The notes beneath the pieces are model-generated. The model did no database searches and was not told where the DNA came from. It worked only from the letters and a program-made list of their open reading frames with translations. This document shows positions 38,733 through 49,568 of a DNA stretch of 64,000 nucleotides, piece by piece. The DNA is taken from the NCBI GenBank assembly GCA_018417955.1, contig JACTVC010000038.1:124001-188000 (forward strand). The letters run 5' to 3'. The first letter of the stretch is position 1; every line of letters starts with the position of its first letter. The stretch comes from Laccaria trichodermophora. Taxonomy: Eukaryota; Basidiomycota; Agaricomycetes; Agaricales; Hydnangiaceae. Position numbers and translations under genes: made by a program.

Positions 38733-39595
38733 ATGGCCTCAACCGTTTCAATTGACCCATCCTTCTTGCAAACGCCCTCACCTCCTCTGCCGCCGCCAGA
38801 TAAGCCACCCCCAAATACAAGTAATCTATACCTGTCAGTTTCCTTTATTATCTGATACAGTTCTTCATACTCACTCCCTCTTCAAGGGTTACCTTTCTTG
38901 CAACTCTTTTTCTCCTCCTCTTCGTCTCATGCGCCATCGTTCTGAGGTCCTATGTCATGCGACGCCGTCTGCGTCGTCGTATCGAAGAAGCCCATGCACT
39001 CGGCATCGCTCTCACTCCACGTGCGCAAGGCTCGAAACACAGACGCTTCGGTGCAAAACCAAAGATGTTTGACGTCTGGATCTCAGAAGGTGGTTGCAAG
39101 TGGAACGAAATAATGGTCAGTCCCGCTCTCATCTCATCAAAACCATCCATCCGTATAACAAGTTTTATCTAGCCGCTCATGGCACAACCTCTCCTTGTCA
39201 AACGCCGGTACAAAGACAAACCTGTTCCACCATCATCGGATCCCGAGGGCCCTGCAAACGAAACTCCCCCAGCTCACGTCAACCATTCCACGACAGCTGT
39301 TGTGCCTTCGGCGAGTTCTCGGGCAGTCACCATCATTCATTCCTTTTTCCGCCGCCGCACATCTCCGCCGCCAACACAACCGTTGATCGCACAACCAGAA
39401 AAACCACTGTATCGGATACGGACCGAAATGCTTCAAGTAGGCGTCTTGGTGGCGATGCCATCAAGACCACTCTTAGACGACAATTCCACGGAAAAGCAGT
39501 CCATGCAGGATGGCTACGACGACGAACAAAGTTTGCCAGAGCTTGTTATAGGTGTTACCAGGATGTATTACCGCCCTCCCAAGACACCATCATGA
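38733..39595 (+). CDS. Small single-pass membrane protein
   Basis: Three exons. The first encodes MASTVSIDPSFLQTPSPPLP and a proline-rich lead. A 66-nt intron ends at TTCAAG near 38886, placing RVTFLATLFLLLFVSCAIVL, a membrane helix, directly after PPPNT. A basic flank (RSYVMRRRLRRRIEEAHALG) and GAKPKMFDVWISEG follow. After the intron at 39116-39170 comes PLMAQPLLVKRRYKD and a Pro/Ser-rich tail ending PPKTPS. The signal-anchor plus arginine-rich stop-transfer arrangement and the KPKMFDVW motif recur in basidiomycete hypothetical proteins. Function unknown. Confidence 0.72.
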
Positions 39596-39910
39596 AGACT
39601 GCCCTCACGGATTGACATTTACCATATACCACATACCGGATATACCGTCAGACATAATTGTATGTACTCTAGGTCTGTACATTATTACCACTCCCCGAAA
39701 ATTCCCCCAGTCGATACTCAACAATTGCATGTTTCTTGATCACTCGAGTCAACGCTCGATTCCTTTTCCTTCTAGCATCGTCACCGACCGTGTGCTCATC
39801 TTCACGTTTTCTTCAAGATAGCAACAGCAATTTACTTTGCATTCAGCCAGGTATGATCTCAGTTGCCTGACCATCAACAGCCTATTGATATCTCACCAAC
39901 CAATCAAACA

Positions 39911-40553
39911 TACTATGTTTGTTCATGATATTGAAACTTTTTCAGTGTTGCACGATTTTTGGCTCAGCACCTTTTGACTTTTTGACAATTCATTGTACTT
40001 TTTTGTTTTCTACACGAATATCTACTTTTTTTTACTGTAGATGTGTTGTGTTCGCTGTCGGAGGCGTTCCAGTGTTCAGGGTTCAAAAATATCAGGATAT
40101 TGAAACTGTTGTCACGTTAGGTCACCATGATTTTGGCTGAGAGGTGATGACAGTTTGGCAGGCAAATGTCACGCTTTTGTCACGCTTTTGCAAGCAACAT
40201 TTGGTATTTTGCCCTTCCTCCCAATGGAACTTTATCTATCGCTCTAGAAATTTGAATTTAAACTATCACATATCATTTAAATGTCATTGGAAAGTTTTAG
40301 AATTAACGGTCCAGCCGATCTACCGGGATCTGAGAGAACATTCCATACTTTTGTTTGTTTGGTGTAATGAAAAACACAAAGTAGTGTCTCCAGAACACAA
40401 ATCTTTGAATGACTCTCTGAAATTTTGAGACAATAAATATCATGCATAAATACATCTTCTGTGAAAATTTCAAGATTCTAAGGCAAGTGGAGGTCAAGAT
40501 AATCCGCAGTTTCAATATCCCGACGAGTTTCAATATCATGAACAAACATAGTA
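39911..40553. mobile_element. Tc1/mariner-type MITE with 26-bp perfect TIRs
   Basis: A 639-bp element (39913-40551) is flanked by TA on each side (39911-39912, 40552-40553). Its ends are perfect inverted copies of CTATGTTTGTTCATGATATT plus GAAACT. The left end lies at 39913-39938 and the reverse complement ends at 40551. A GATATTGAAAC word recurs inside near 40098 and 40515. There is no transposase ORF; open frames inside start with the TIR itself (MFMILKL on both strands) and are artefacts of the inverted ends. TA duplication and TIR length fit the Tc1/mariner superfamily. Confidence 0.78.
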
Positions 40554-41495
40554 TATCTATGTAGTTCCTTGACCTGGGTGAGTTATTTATATCTTGATGT
40601 TAGGGCATATGATATGATATCCCTGTACCTCGACAGGTCCTTCGACCTCTGCGGCGTCTTGAAACACACATGCTGAAGAATAAAACTCTCACCCAGGTAC
40701 CTGCAGCTAGTCTTGAGCTAGTCCATAGTCGGGTGTAAACTGGACTCGAGACAGCTCGAGACCTCATCAAAGATTTTTGTCTTTATTTTTTTACTCAGAT
40801 CGTAACTTTTCTGGCGCAATTTTCATGATGTCGCCATACGACTATCTACGATGGTGTGGAATATTCAGTTTCCGCGCAACAAGTATGGAACGCCTAACTC
40901 ATATACCCTATAGACCTGAAAAGTTTATCCGCGAAAGATCCAAAGGCAACGTCCAAGTCGTCTTGATAGCAAAACATGCTGCCTCACACCGACTCTGATA
41001 GAATTCATCTTCCTCATGGGACTGCTAAGTGGGTTTTTACTGAACAGGAGGCTTGTATAATGAAATGTGCAACATGTTATTTCGCCAGTTTAGGCAGCAA
41101 AATTACCTTTCAAGGACGTTCGATCGATCTCATTGCGTTCGTCCAAAAGGTGTCTTCCAAAGGTACCGTTTGCGAGCCAGGTGAAGGTCAAGATTATCCA
41201 ATTTTGACAGAAGTGAATGACCCATTCATCCAGCGACATAGTACACGCTGGGATGTCGCCCGAGACCGAACTACCAGAACATCTGTGAGGCGCGTCAGAT
41301 CAAAAATTTGCGTTCCCACTCCTAAGTACCTACGGTGTAACATTTTTATCCGAAATGGCGTAAAGAGACGCGAAGCATGTTCTTTAGCAAATCCAAGGAG
41401 GCAAATTGCTGCTTTAGCACACCCAATAAAAACATTTTAGATACATCTATATATAAGTACCGTTCAGCCAAAAAAAGCGAGGCTTGCCTCAATTC
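40554..41495. other. Intergenic region, possible decayed sequence
   Basis: About 940 bp between the MITE and the downstream F-box gene. Two overlapping plus-strand open frames (40777-40998 and 40976-41440) are cysteine- and arginine-containing but match no family I know and show no splice logic. I do not call a gene. Confidence 0.35.
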
Positions 41496-43478
41496 CTAGT
41501 CAAGATTCATCAAACTCGGTGGTTCCTCCTGATCCTCATCGTCCTCATCTCCCTCCTCGTCGTCAATCTCAACATCAATCTCCTCAGAATCAGACGGCTC
41601 GAAAAATTCAAGCGACTCCAAATTATCTTTCAACCACTTTTCTTGTTTCGCAGAAATTTCATCCCGATCACACATCAACACTTTCTTCAAAGGTACCCCA
41701 GCGGCGCGGCGCGCCTCTACGAATTTCTTCATCCTCGCGCCGTCAACCCCCGTCGTGGAGATGGTGTGCAGCAAGGGGCAATACGCTTTTGCGCTGGCGT
41801 GCCCCTCTACAGGAGAAGCAGATGAACCCGCCTCAAGCGGATCCTTCTGCGCCCCCATCTTGTCGAAGATCGCCTGCTCGGCCTCTTCCGAGCAGTTGAT
41901 GTTCAGCGTCAACAGCCCTGCAAGCTGGTCCAGCAGTACTTCAACCGCCTTGTTATCAAGGGGAAGCCCAGAAATCTTCATATGCTCCAACTGTGCAAGG
42001 AGCGACTTTGTCTTGCCCCTTATAGGTTTGGCAAGCGCTTTGACGACAAACTCGGAATAATCCTGTTCGTCAAACGCCAACGCCAGCTGAGTGACGTTGG
42101 GCACGTCGAGGTGCTGCATTAGCGCTGTGGCGTAGGGTGGGGGGTGATAGCATAATACGAGATCCTTAAGCGACGGGATCTCATGTGCGTGCGGACCCCA
42201 TTCCTCGTCCGAGTCTGCGAGGAGAGGCGTACCAAGTGCCGGACCGGAGAGGCAGAGGGTGAGGGTTTCGAGATCGGGGCAGTTGTCAAGTATCTCGAGG
42301 AAGGTTTTGTAAGAGGGCCGGACGTCATGGGCGTGATATGCGAGTTCGAAGTCTTGTAGACCGCGAAGGTAAGAGACGGACGCCTCCCAGTCGACGTGCA
42401 CGCCCCACAGGGAGACGTGCGTGAGGTTGGGGGCGATGCCGTGGAAGGGGACGAACCGGGTATTGAGTTCTGCGGGAGTGAAGATGTCATAATCTTCGCA
42501 GTCTTCGTAGTGGTAGAGCTGGAATATCTCGAGGAGGGGGGCGGCGGGGCATTCGGCGAGGCGCGTGAGGGTGGCGTGGACGTAGGGGTAAAAGCTTGCG
42601 GAGAACTCGAATAGTCGCCATCTAGCGACGTGGGGGATGACCAGATCGAGGATTTTTGCAAGCTCGTCTCGTGAGAAGAAGGTAGGTTCCCCGCATTCGT
42701 GGTCCTCCTCCTCGTCATCGTATTCATGCACATGATCTGGATGAGATGGGTGATCTTCCTCCGTCTCGCCGTCTGGAATGGTACAATCTATAAAGATATC
42801 AAGTGGGAGCCCCTCCGATCGCTCAATGTACGCCTCCAGCTTGTCAAATCTAGCAGGAGCCACAAATTCAAGGGTTGTCCAAAGGGTATGGGATTGGAGG
42901 GCGACTTCGCGCCAGTGCCGACACACATGTGAGGCGAGGATCTGGAAGGGGAGGACGCTCTCCACTTCAAAATCTTCATCGTCAGAGTCGTCATCTTCTC
43001 CGTCAGAGTCGTCACTTTCTTCGGCACTCTCCTCATCTTCCCAGTCCTCATTGTCGCCATCATCAGCATCATCAATGATCTCTTCGTCCTCGCCTAACCG
43101 CAGAACCGGGCCTTTTTTCAACGGCTTTGCCAGACGGAAACCGTCATCGTCAGGGTCGCCTGGGTATTCAATGGTATGCTGATCAATATAGTCCACATCG
43201 TCGTCGTCGTCTTCGCCCTCCTCCTCCTCCATCTCGTGCCCGACCTTGAAGATATACGCAAGAAGCTCGTTGGGAAGATCGTTAATGGGACATTTTCCGT
43301 CGGAAGGTGGGTTGAAGGGGTTGTTGGCGAGCATTTCAGTGGTAACTTTCCACATGGCCTCCTGGGGAGTGACCAAGGGCTTGGTGCGGAGGACGTTGGC
43401 GAGGTTGGTGGAGATGTCGCTTTTGAAGCGGCGTTCATGGGCAGAATTTGGTGCGACGACGCGCAGTTTTGGCGGCAT
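41496..43478 (-). CDS. F-box/LRR-like protein with acidic insert
   Basis: A single exon of 660 residues, ATG at 43478. The F-box begins CPINDLPNELLAYIFKVGHE. It is then interrupted by about 100 residues dominated by Asp/Glu (EMEEEEGEDDDDDVDYID, EESDDSDGEDDDSDDEDF) before resuming LPFQILASHVCRHWREVALQ and TLWTTLEF, which normally follow directly. The rest has leucine-rich repeat texture (LTHVSLWGVHVDW, LETLTLCLSGPALG, LEHMKISGLPLDNKAVEVLL) and ends with another acidic tail (EEIDVEIDDEEGDEDDED). Likely an SCF substrate receptor; no intron is needed. Target unknown. Confidence 0.85.
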   Translation of the reverse strand: MPPKLRVVAPNSAHERRFKSDISTNLANVLRTKPLVTPQEAMWKVTTEMLANNPFNPPSDGKCPINDLPNELLAYIFKVGHEMEEEEGEDDDDDVDYIDQHTIEYPGDPDDDGFRLAKPLKKGPVLRLGEDEEIIDDADDGDNEDWEDEESAEESDDSDGEDDDSDDEDFEVESVLPFQILASHVCRHWREVALQSHTLWTTLEFVAPARFDKLEAYIERSEGLPLDIFIDCTIPDGETEEDHPSHPDHVHEYDDEEEDHECGEPTFFSRDELAKILDLVIPHVARWRLFEFSASFYPYVHATLTRLAECPAAPLLEIFQLYHYEDCEDYDIFTPAELNTRFVPFHGIAPNLTHVSLWGVHVDWEASVSYLRGLQDFELAYHAHDVRPSYKTFLEILDNCPDLETLTLCLSGPALGTPLLADSDEEWGPHAHEIPSLKDLVLCYHPPPYATALMQHLDVPNVTQLALAFDEQDYSEFVVKALAKPIRGKTKSLLAQLEHMKISGLPLDNKAVEVLLDQLAGLLTLNINCSEEAEQAIFDKMGAQKDPLEAGSSASPVEGHASAKAYCPLLHTISTTGVDGARMKKFVEARRAAGVPLKKVLMCDRDEISAKQEKWLKDNLESLEFFEPSDSEEIDVEIDDEEGDEDDEDQEEPPSLMNLD

Positions 43479-43839
43479 TTTGTAGTGTTTTGTTGCTGGT
43501 GGATTTCTGGTTTGTAGATGGGTCTATATATAAGAAAGTTGTGTGGGGGCGATGATGAAGAGAGTCAGTCAAAAAAATCTTATCACTACACACGTGATGG
43601 ATAGCCTCTTTTTTTTTGATCGCACCGATCTCTCTTGAAACCGTTCAAAACACCCTGGCGACACAAGAAACTGACAAAAAAACCCTTGCTAGTGCGATGC
43701 TGGCCATATTTCGGTAAACACCGTACGGGATCGCGCTGGAGCCTGGAAGGCGCTAATATGATCGTTTGACGCGGCGACGCCCTTGTGAGCTTGTTTTACA
43801 TAAAACTCCACGATCGCCATTCTCACCGAAACCTCCAAC
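43479..43839. promoter_or_regulatory. Divergent promoter region
   Basis: This separates the F-box gene (minus) from the first of the tandem genes (plus). The segment ending TGTTTTACATAAAA before the start at 43840 is repeated before the second tandem copy (near 45096), so part of the promoter was duplicated with the gene. Confidence 0.5.
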
Positions 43840-44706
43840 ATGCTTCCAACAGTGAAAACCCCATTTACCGGCCCAGAGCCCATCCTACTCATTGACCAAA
43901 GGCTCACCGACCAAAATGTTTGGGGTCGACTAAGCCACGCCGACCACGCCATGATCATCAAGCTAACGGAACAATTTATTGAAAGGGTCATCGCAGATGG
44001 GTCGCCCGAGTTTATGGTCAAATTAGGTCTTCCAAGTGATTTCAAGAAAGACCACATCCTTGAGAAATTTTATTGGCAGTTGGCTCAGTTTTACAGGGTG
44101 CATTTCGACCATGTCATTAGTCCAACGTTGTATAACTAACGATGTCTTAGTACTCGACCCCTTCACGAATCGCAGATGCTGTCCCAGCTCTCGAATTTGT
44201 GATTGACGTCTATAAGCGCTGCAATCCGAGCGGGAATCAGATTGACATTTTTCCCATGCTTTACCTTGGCGTTGCCCTCAGCAAGAAACCAGGTGAAGAG
44301 GAGAAAGCAATCAAGACCTTCGAAGATGCGCTGGATAATTTGGACAAAGCACCTCAGATGCCCGTACGTGGCTTGATTTGGGCCCGTGCATACTTTAGCA
44401 GGACGTTGAGGAGGAAGGGGCGCTTTGAGGAGGCTAAGAAACAAGAGAAGCTCATTCGGTAGGTTTTCATGTGCCCCCAGCTATTCAATTCGCTGAACTG
44501 TTAGTAGGGAATGGATTTTGGGACATCCGTACAGCATGCCTCCTAGCGAGTTGAAGGAACTCGTAGTGGAAGATGGCGTGGCTGATTATGTCTTTTCTCA
44601 CCCGGACATGAAGACTGTTTTCGACCATATAGAGGAGATCAAGGATCCCGTCACTGGTGCTACTGTGGTCGTAGACAGGATGATGGCCAGACAACCTTTT
44701 CAATAG
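43840..44706 (+). CDS. Uncharacterised TPR-like protein, tandem copy 1
   Basis: Exons 43840-44112, 44151-44458 and 44508-44706 give 259 residues. The first intron is only 38 nt with a GTCATT donor and a CTAAC branch site; the second starts GTAGGT. The protein opens MLPTVKTPFTGPEP. It then has HADHAMIIKLTEQFIERVIA, DGSPEFMVKLGLPSDFKKDH and LYLGVALSKKPGEEEKAIKT, a helical TPR-like segment. A conserved end REWILGHPYSMPPSELKELV follows. I do not recognise a named family. The neighbour at 45151 is a close duplicate, including intron positions. Confidence 0.8.
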
Positions 44707-45150
44707 CTGGAAAGTCTATTCAAGTCAATTGTACAACAACTAATGCCCAATGTTTTCCGATGTACGCGCAGCATGGTATTGAAAAGCTCACAATAATTTC
44801 GTCGTACGGTATGAAGTGCGATACAAGGCAAGAACCCGACTTTAAACGAAGGTCTACGGCTCGCAGTTTGACAGGATTTTGTGATGTGGTTCTGGTACCT
44901 CGCGACAACACTTCATGGATAATTTTCTTTGAGCGGTCTTGAAGAACCTCCAGAGTCCAAAAGCCCGAAAGAACTTTTCGCCAGTGCAATGTCAGTCATG
45001 TTGCCGTTACCGCCGTACTTTATGGCGCTGAGCGGCTAGGATGCGTCATGGTGTTAATTGCATTACGGTAACTATCCCACATTGGCACCTGTGACCTTGT
45101 TTTACATAAAAAGAACTCATCGTCTACCTCAAACCACCACCAGCAAATAA
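44707..45150. other. Spacer between tandem copies
   Basis: Holds the 3' end of copy 1 and the duplicated promoter segment of copy 2. No further gene. Confidence 0.5.
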
Positions 45151-46017
45151 ATGCTTCCAAGAGTAACAACGCCTTTCACAGGGCCGGAGCCCGTGTCCCT
45201 CCTTGAACAAAAGCTCCTCGACAATTGGAAGCGACTGACCCCAGAAAACCAAGCCGCGATCATCAAGCATACGAACGAATTCATTGATAGCGTCCTCGCA
45301 GATGGATCACCCGAGTTCATGGTCAAATTAGGTCTTCCAAGTGACTTCAAGAAAGACCACGTCCTTGAGAAATTTTATTGGCAGTTGGCTCAGTTTTACA
45401 GAGTGCATTTCAACCATGTAATCAGTCCAACGTTGTAATTATGACGATTTCTTAGTACTCGACCCCTTCACGAATCGCAGAGGCTGTTCCAGCTGTCGAA
45501 TTTGTGATTGACGTCTTTAAACGCTGCAATCCGAGCGGGGATCAGATTGACATTTTCCCTATGCTTTACCTTGGCGTCGCGCTCAGCAAGAATCCAGGTC
45601 AGGAAGAGAGGGCAATCAAGATCTTTCAAGAGGCGTTGGACAATTTGGACAAAGCAACCTACATGCCCCATCGTGGCTTGATTTGGGCCCGTGCATACTT
45701 CAGCAGGACGTTGAGGAAGAAAGGGCGTTTTAAGGAAGCTAAGAAACAAGAGAAGCTCATCCGGTAGGTTTCAACGTGCCCCCAGGTATTCAATTCGCTG
45801 AACTGTGGGCAGGGAATGGATTCTGGGACATCCGTACAGCATGCCTCCAAGTGAGTTGAAGGAACTGGTGATAGAGGATGGGCAGAGAGACTACGTCTTT
45901 TCTCATCCCGAAATGATGACTGTCTTTGGCCAAATGGAGGAGATAAAGGATCCTGACACTGGTGCTGCGGTTGTCATGGACAGCAGGATGGGGGTCACAG
46001 TGACGCAACAACGTTGA
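45151..46017 (+). CDS. Uncharacterised TPR-like protein, tandem copy 2
   Basis: The same three-exon structure as copy 1, with the first intron again 38 nt (GTAATC donor, TTCTTAG acceptor) and exactly the same total span of 867 bp. It starts MLPRVTTPFTGPEP and shares DGSPEFMVKLGLPSDFKKDH, EKFYWQLAQFYRVHF and WILGHPYSMPPSELKEL with copy 1. Divergence is concentrated near residues 20-40 and at the C-terminus (SRMGVTVTQQR versus ARQPFQ). Both copies are open throughout, so both are probably expressed. Function unknown. Confidence 0.8.
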
Positions 46018-46214
46018 GGATGCGCCTACATTTCTTGCTCTTTCTCATGACTTCTGAACAATGTAAACTGTACAACAAATAAATAAATCAGTGTTTTCAA
46101 CGAAAGTACACGCGCAGCGCAATATGTAAAGAGCTCAAGGTACATTTTGTCATGTTATGGAATACAATGTGATGCAAGAAAACCAACGTAAAACCAAGTG
46201 TCATCCAAAACCCA

Positions 46215-47771
46215 TCACCTCAACTCTCTGAGCTTCTCAATGACATCGCGAATATGTGGCTGGTTCCACTCCCCACTCCAACCTTGATTGCGTTCTTTTC
46301 TGACAACGCCACAATCATCAACGATGGGAGGCGCAAGGAAACTCTCTTGGATCGACACGGTGAAGTCGAGGAATGGTCTCTCCACCGGCGATGCAACCTC
46401 CTTCCAAAGAGGCTTCCTGTCCTCCTTAGTCCGTGGAGAATGCGACCTCCTGTGTTCTTGACGAGGTGAAGGTGATTTGGTTTCTTGACGCGAGGGCCTG
46501 GCTTCATCTTCCGATGTATGATCTCGGCTGCTGCTACTGACTGCCTCACTAGCTTCTTCATTTTCTTCGTCTTCTTCCACTATCACTTCGGCTTTGGTCA
46601 CCTCTACGCGGAGCTCCTGGCGCGTCGTCTCCTCGCCGGTCTCTAAACCATCGAAATGATAACTCAAATCCAGATCCGAAACCGCCGCAGGGCTCCGGAA
46701 CACGATCGGTCCATCATCATCGGAAGACGACTCGTCATCATCACCGATTGGAAACGATTCAAAGACAGGCGAAGAAGAGTTAGATGCCGCATCATCGTCA
46801 TCATCATCATCGGGATCAATTGAAAACGATTCGAGCATGGGCGACGGAAAGGGGGTCGAAAGCGTGATAGGGGAGAGGAGGTCAACCTCAGGTAAAGTTT
46901 TGCCGTTGAAATAAAAGTCCGTTGTGCGCTCGAACATGCTGGTTCGACGGGGAGCGTAATGCGGCTGTTCGAAGACCATGGGAACGGGCGCCCTCGCCCG
47001 TTCTTTGCCTCTCAGCGACATATACGAAATGTCTCCGAAAGAAGACACTCTTTGGCTTGGTAAAATTGGGGAGGTCGAGGCTGGTCGAGGGTCTTCTGGA
47101 ATCGTTGGGACGGAGAGAGTTCTGGATGGTGGACTGAGCGGTTGGAGACTAGATAGAAGCGTTGGGATTTTGGTAGTTTGCCCAAGCATAGGTATGCTGC
47201 TCTCTTGCGACGGATGCCGGGTGTCGCTACTCTCATAAGAGGGATCGGAGGATTGCGAGCGGTGTGTTCTAACAGAAGGCGGATGGGGAAATGGCGTTGC
47301 GTGGAGTAGGTAACTTCTCGCCATGATCTGGTCAACATTTGCGGACGGAGGACGCGACAGAGGCATTGGGAGTGCAATGCTCGGTTGTAAAACAATTCCA
47401 TACACTTGAGAATTAACGGGTGATTGGGACATACGTTCGGGTATCACCTCAACAGGAGACTGTGGTCGTGGATTATAGGCACTGGGCGCTGATACTCTCG
47501 GAGTACGTGACCTTGTATAATAAGGGTCGAGCCTGGATATCGATGCTGTATGGCGTATGGATTGACTGCGAGAAGGATGATAGGGTAAAATCGATTGCGT
47601 GGTCGATGGGAGGTTGGGAGACAACGCATTCAGAATCCTGACGGGTTCCGAGGGATCGTACATCATGGACGTCGACGACGAACGCGACTTTGTGTGCCGG
47701 TGCTGGCGTGGTTTGCTGGAATCATCGACCTTGGCTTTGCTTGAGGATTTTGAGAAGAAAGCTAGACTCAT
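46215..47771 (-). CDS. Intrinsically disordered Ser/Pro-rich protein with acidic tracts
   Basis: A single exon of about 518 residues if it starts at the ATG at 47771 (MSLAFFSKSSSKAKVDDSSK); the frame is open for 28 more codons upstream but lacks an ATG. It is mostly Ser/Pro/Arg with aspartate runs (IDPDDDDDDDAASNSSSP, DDESSSDDDGPIVF) and an acidic helix (EEDEENEEASEAVSSSS). The only ordered-looking part is the C-terminus: WKEVASPVERPFLDFTVSIQ and NQGWSGEWNQPHIRDVIEKL. Sequence conservation would be expected there. No known domain. Confidence 0.72.
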   Translation of the reverse strand: MSLAFFSKSSSKAKVDDSSKPRQHRHTKSRSSSTSMMYDPSEPVRILNALSPNLPSTTQSILPYHPSRSQSIRHTASISRLDPYYTRSRTPRVSAPSAYNPRPQSPVEVIPERMSQSPVNSQVYGIVLQPSIALPMPLSRPPSANVDQIMARSYLLHATPFPHPPSVRTHRSQSSDPSYESSDTRHPSQESSIPMLGQTTKIPTLLSSLQPLSPPSRTLSVPTIPEDPRPASTSPILPSQRVSSFGDISYMSLRGKERARAPVPMVFEQPHYAPRRTSMFERTTDFYFNGKTLPEVDLLSPITLSTPFPSPMLESFSIDPDDDDDDDAASNSSSPVFESFPIGDDDESSSDDDGPIVFRSPAAVSDLDLSYHFDGLETGEETTRQELRVEVTKAEVIVEEDEENEEASEAVSSSSRDHTSEDEARPSRQETKSPSPRQEHRRSHSPRTKEDRKPLWKEVASPVERPFLDFTVSIQESFLAPPIVDDCGVVRKERNQGWSGEWNQPHIRDVIEKLRELR

Positions 47772-48304
47772 ATGATAAATCGAGCTGGGGGAAAGAGAGA
47801 AAGAGAGGTGAGGACGCGCCACGTCCCGAGTCGAAGGAGAGAAAGAAGTCGTCAAGGGCTATGTAATAAATGCCGAATTCGAAAGGATCTGGCAATTTCA
47901 GATGGGAACTTGAAGCAAGGGACTCCCAATTCAAATAATTTGGTAAAGCGCTCTGTGATCGGAGCTCCTCGGCGCAGGTGTGAGATGTACGAAAATTTCA
48001 GTTGATCCAACCAGTTGAGTCAAGAATCAGATTGCCATGAATTCCGTGATGGTCAAGTTGACCTTGAAACAAACCTCTAAGTAGGTGCTAGCGCGAAGTT
48101 TGAATAAAGCAGCGAGTTCTGTGTCAGTTGCTTGACGAAAGGACTGAAAGCAAGGGAAAGAAATATCACAGAATTGTAGTGCAGCATGGCGCGCAAGGCT
48201 TGTGAATTGAGATAATCGCGAAGGTTGTTAGGGTATCGATATTACAGAAATTCAGGAGGTCAACATTCGTGATCTGGATCTGTTTGGCGGAATCATTCAA
48301 CAAC
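47772..48304. other. Intergenic region
   Basis: Upstream of the disordered-protein gene. No gene or repeat recognised; presumably its promoter. Confidence 0.4.
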
Positions 48305-48472
48305 AACAAAACCATTATATTACGGTATTGACGAAAGAATCGAGAGGGAAGCCAAAAAAGCAAGAGGGGATATGCTACAGGTGATTATAATTAGAGGTTG
48401 GCCTATGATAGTGCACATTATGAATTTCTTGAGTGTTGATCGAAAAGCCAGAAACGCACCAGAAAATGTGTG
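48305..48472. repeat. Diverged copy of the segment downstream of SCH9
   Basis: This matches 50270-50435 in the same orientation. Shared words include GGAAGCCAAAAAAGCAAGAG, GATATGCTACAGGTGATTAT and TTAGAGGTTGGCCTA, ending at AAACGCACC. On the minus strand both copies have a donor-like GGTGCGT and an acceptor-like CACCTGTAG, so the unit may contain a spliced UTR. About 2 kb separates the two. Confidence 0.75.
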
Positions 48473-49260
48473 ACCAGATCATTGTGTAACCCAAACCGCG
48501 CCAGCTGGGTTTTCTCGAGATACTGTAGTTGACGAAAGTCACATATTCCGCTGGCGTGATGCTGGGATCCAAGACACTCTTGGTGAGATGGGGTTAGCCG
48601 GATTCGTCGAACTTGGTGTTGTGAATGTCTGTAGCCTTGGAGATGGAGAATAAATCGGCTTGCCTATCCTCAGCCACATCAAAAGAAGATTCAACGTCAG
48701 GAAGACAAACTTGTAGCCTGATTTAGCGTCATCTCCACCCCGACCATTCCCATCCCTGGACAAAGCCAAAAAAAATCAGGGACTTAACGTGAATCTCACT
48801 CCACGCTTGCGTTTTGCCCTTTGAGTTTTGAGGCAAAGGGACGAGCCATTCTCCGACGAGTTTGGGCGTGATGATGGGGTTGGCGAGGTTAAAGGCGAGC
48901 AGGCGGGTGTAGCGGTTCGTCGTCTTCGCGCTAACGCCGTCTTGGATAGTGGCGGCTGGAGCATCGCGTAAAGGGTTTTGGTGTTGTCGTCGTAGGTGAA
49001 GCCTTCAAAACCTTGAGATACTGGTTAGAGATTCAAAAAAAAGAGGGAAGTAGATATTGATTCCCAGTTCTTCCGGTGGTGGGACCAGTGATTGAGGAAA
49101 AATTCAGATGTCCAGACGCGTCTAGAGGGAGAATAGCGCGTGGAGGTTGGATGGCTTAGATCAATTGTCGGTTTGAGGTCAAGTCTTCCCTTTGATGTTT
49201 GCTGCGCATCCCAATAACAGTTTCGGAATGACGTTTGACACGAACACACTGCTGCATGCC
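48380..49260 (-). pseudogene. Decayed phytase-like-domain (esterase-like) protein gene
   Basis: Segments of a fungal phytase-like-domain protein appear in order on the minus strand but change frame repeatedly. FEGFTYDDNTKTLYAMLQ lies near 49010; RYTRLLAFNLANPIITPKLV and GEWLVPLPQNSKGKTQAWSE near 48900-48800; LALSRDGNGRGGDDAKSGYK near 48750; ADLFSISKATDIHNTKFDES near 48650, then a stop. VLDPSITPAEYVTFVNY lies near 48560 and EKTQLARFGLHND near 48490. At least three frameshifts are needed. The C-terminal third and a clean N-terminus are missing. The family is usually secreted. Confidence 0.7.
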
Positions 49261-49568
49261 CTACCCGAGGTCGTATGTTACTGTAAACCTAGAGATCAAC
49301 ATGACGGTCAATCCGACGGCGACGGGGAGCTTGGACTCGGAGCAAACACGTATAGCTCTCGACGTTCGTGAATAGATGGTCGAGGAAGTGCCAATTAGTC
49401 TATTCAAATCCTGCAGACATAATTGTTGACATGCAATCGTCGGGTTAAATAAGCATGCGAGCAAGTTTTCCTCATTTAGTGCATCTATAAAGTGACCCAT
49501 GAGACCATGAAGGAGGTGTGCAATGGGAGGGTTGATACCTATTTTTAAGAGCGCCAGCGATACGTGAT

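Noticed and set aside
39919..40545. Two open frames both beginning MFMILKL on opposite strands
   Set aside because: They start inside the perfect inverted repeats of the MITE, which explains the identical beginnings; neither encodes a transposase.
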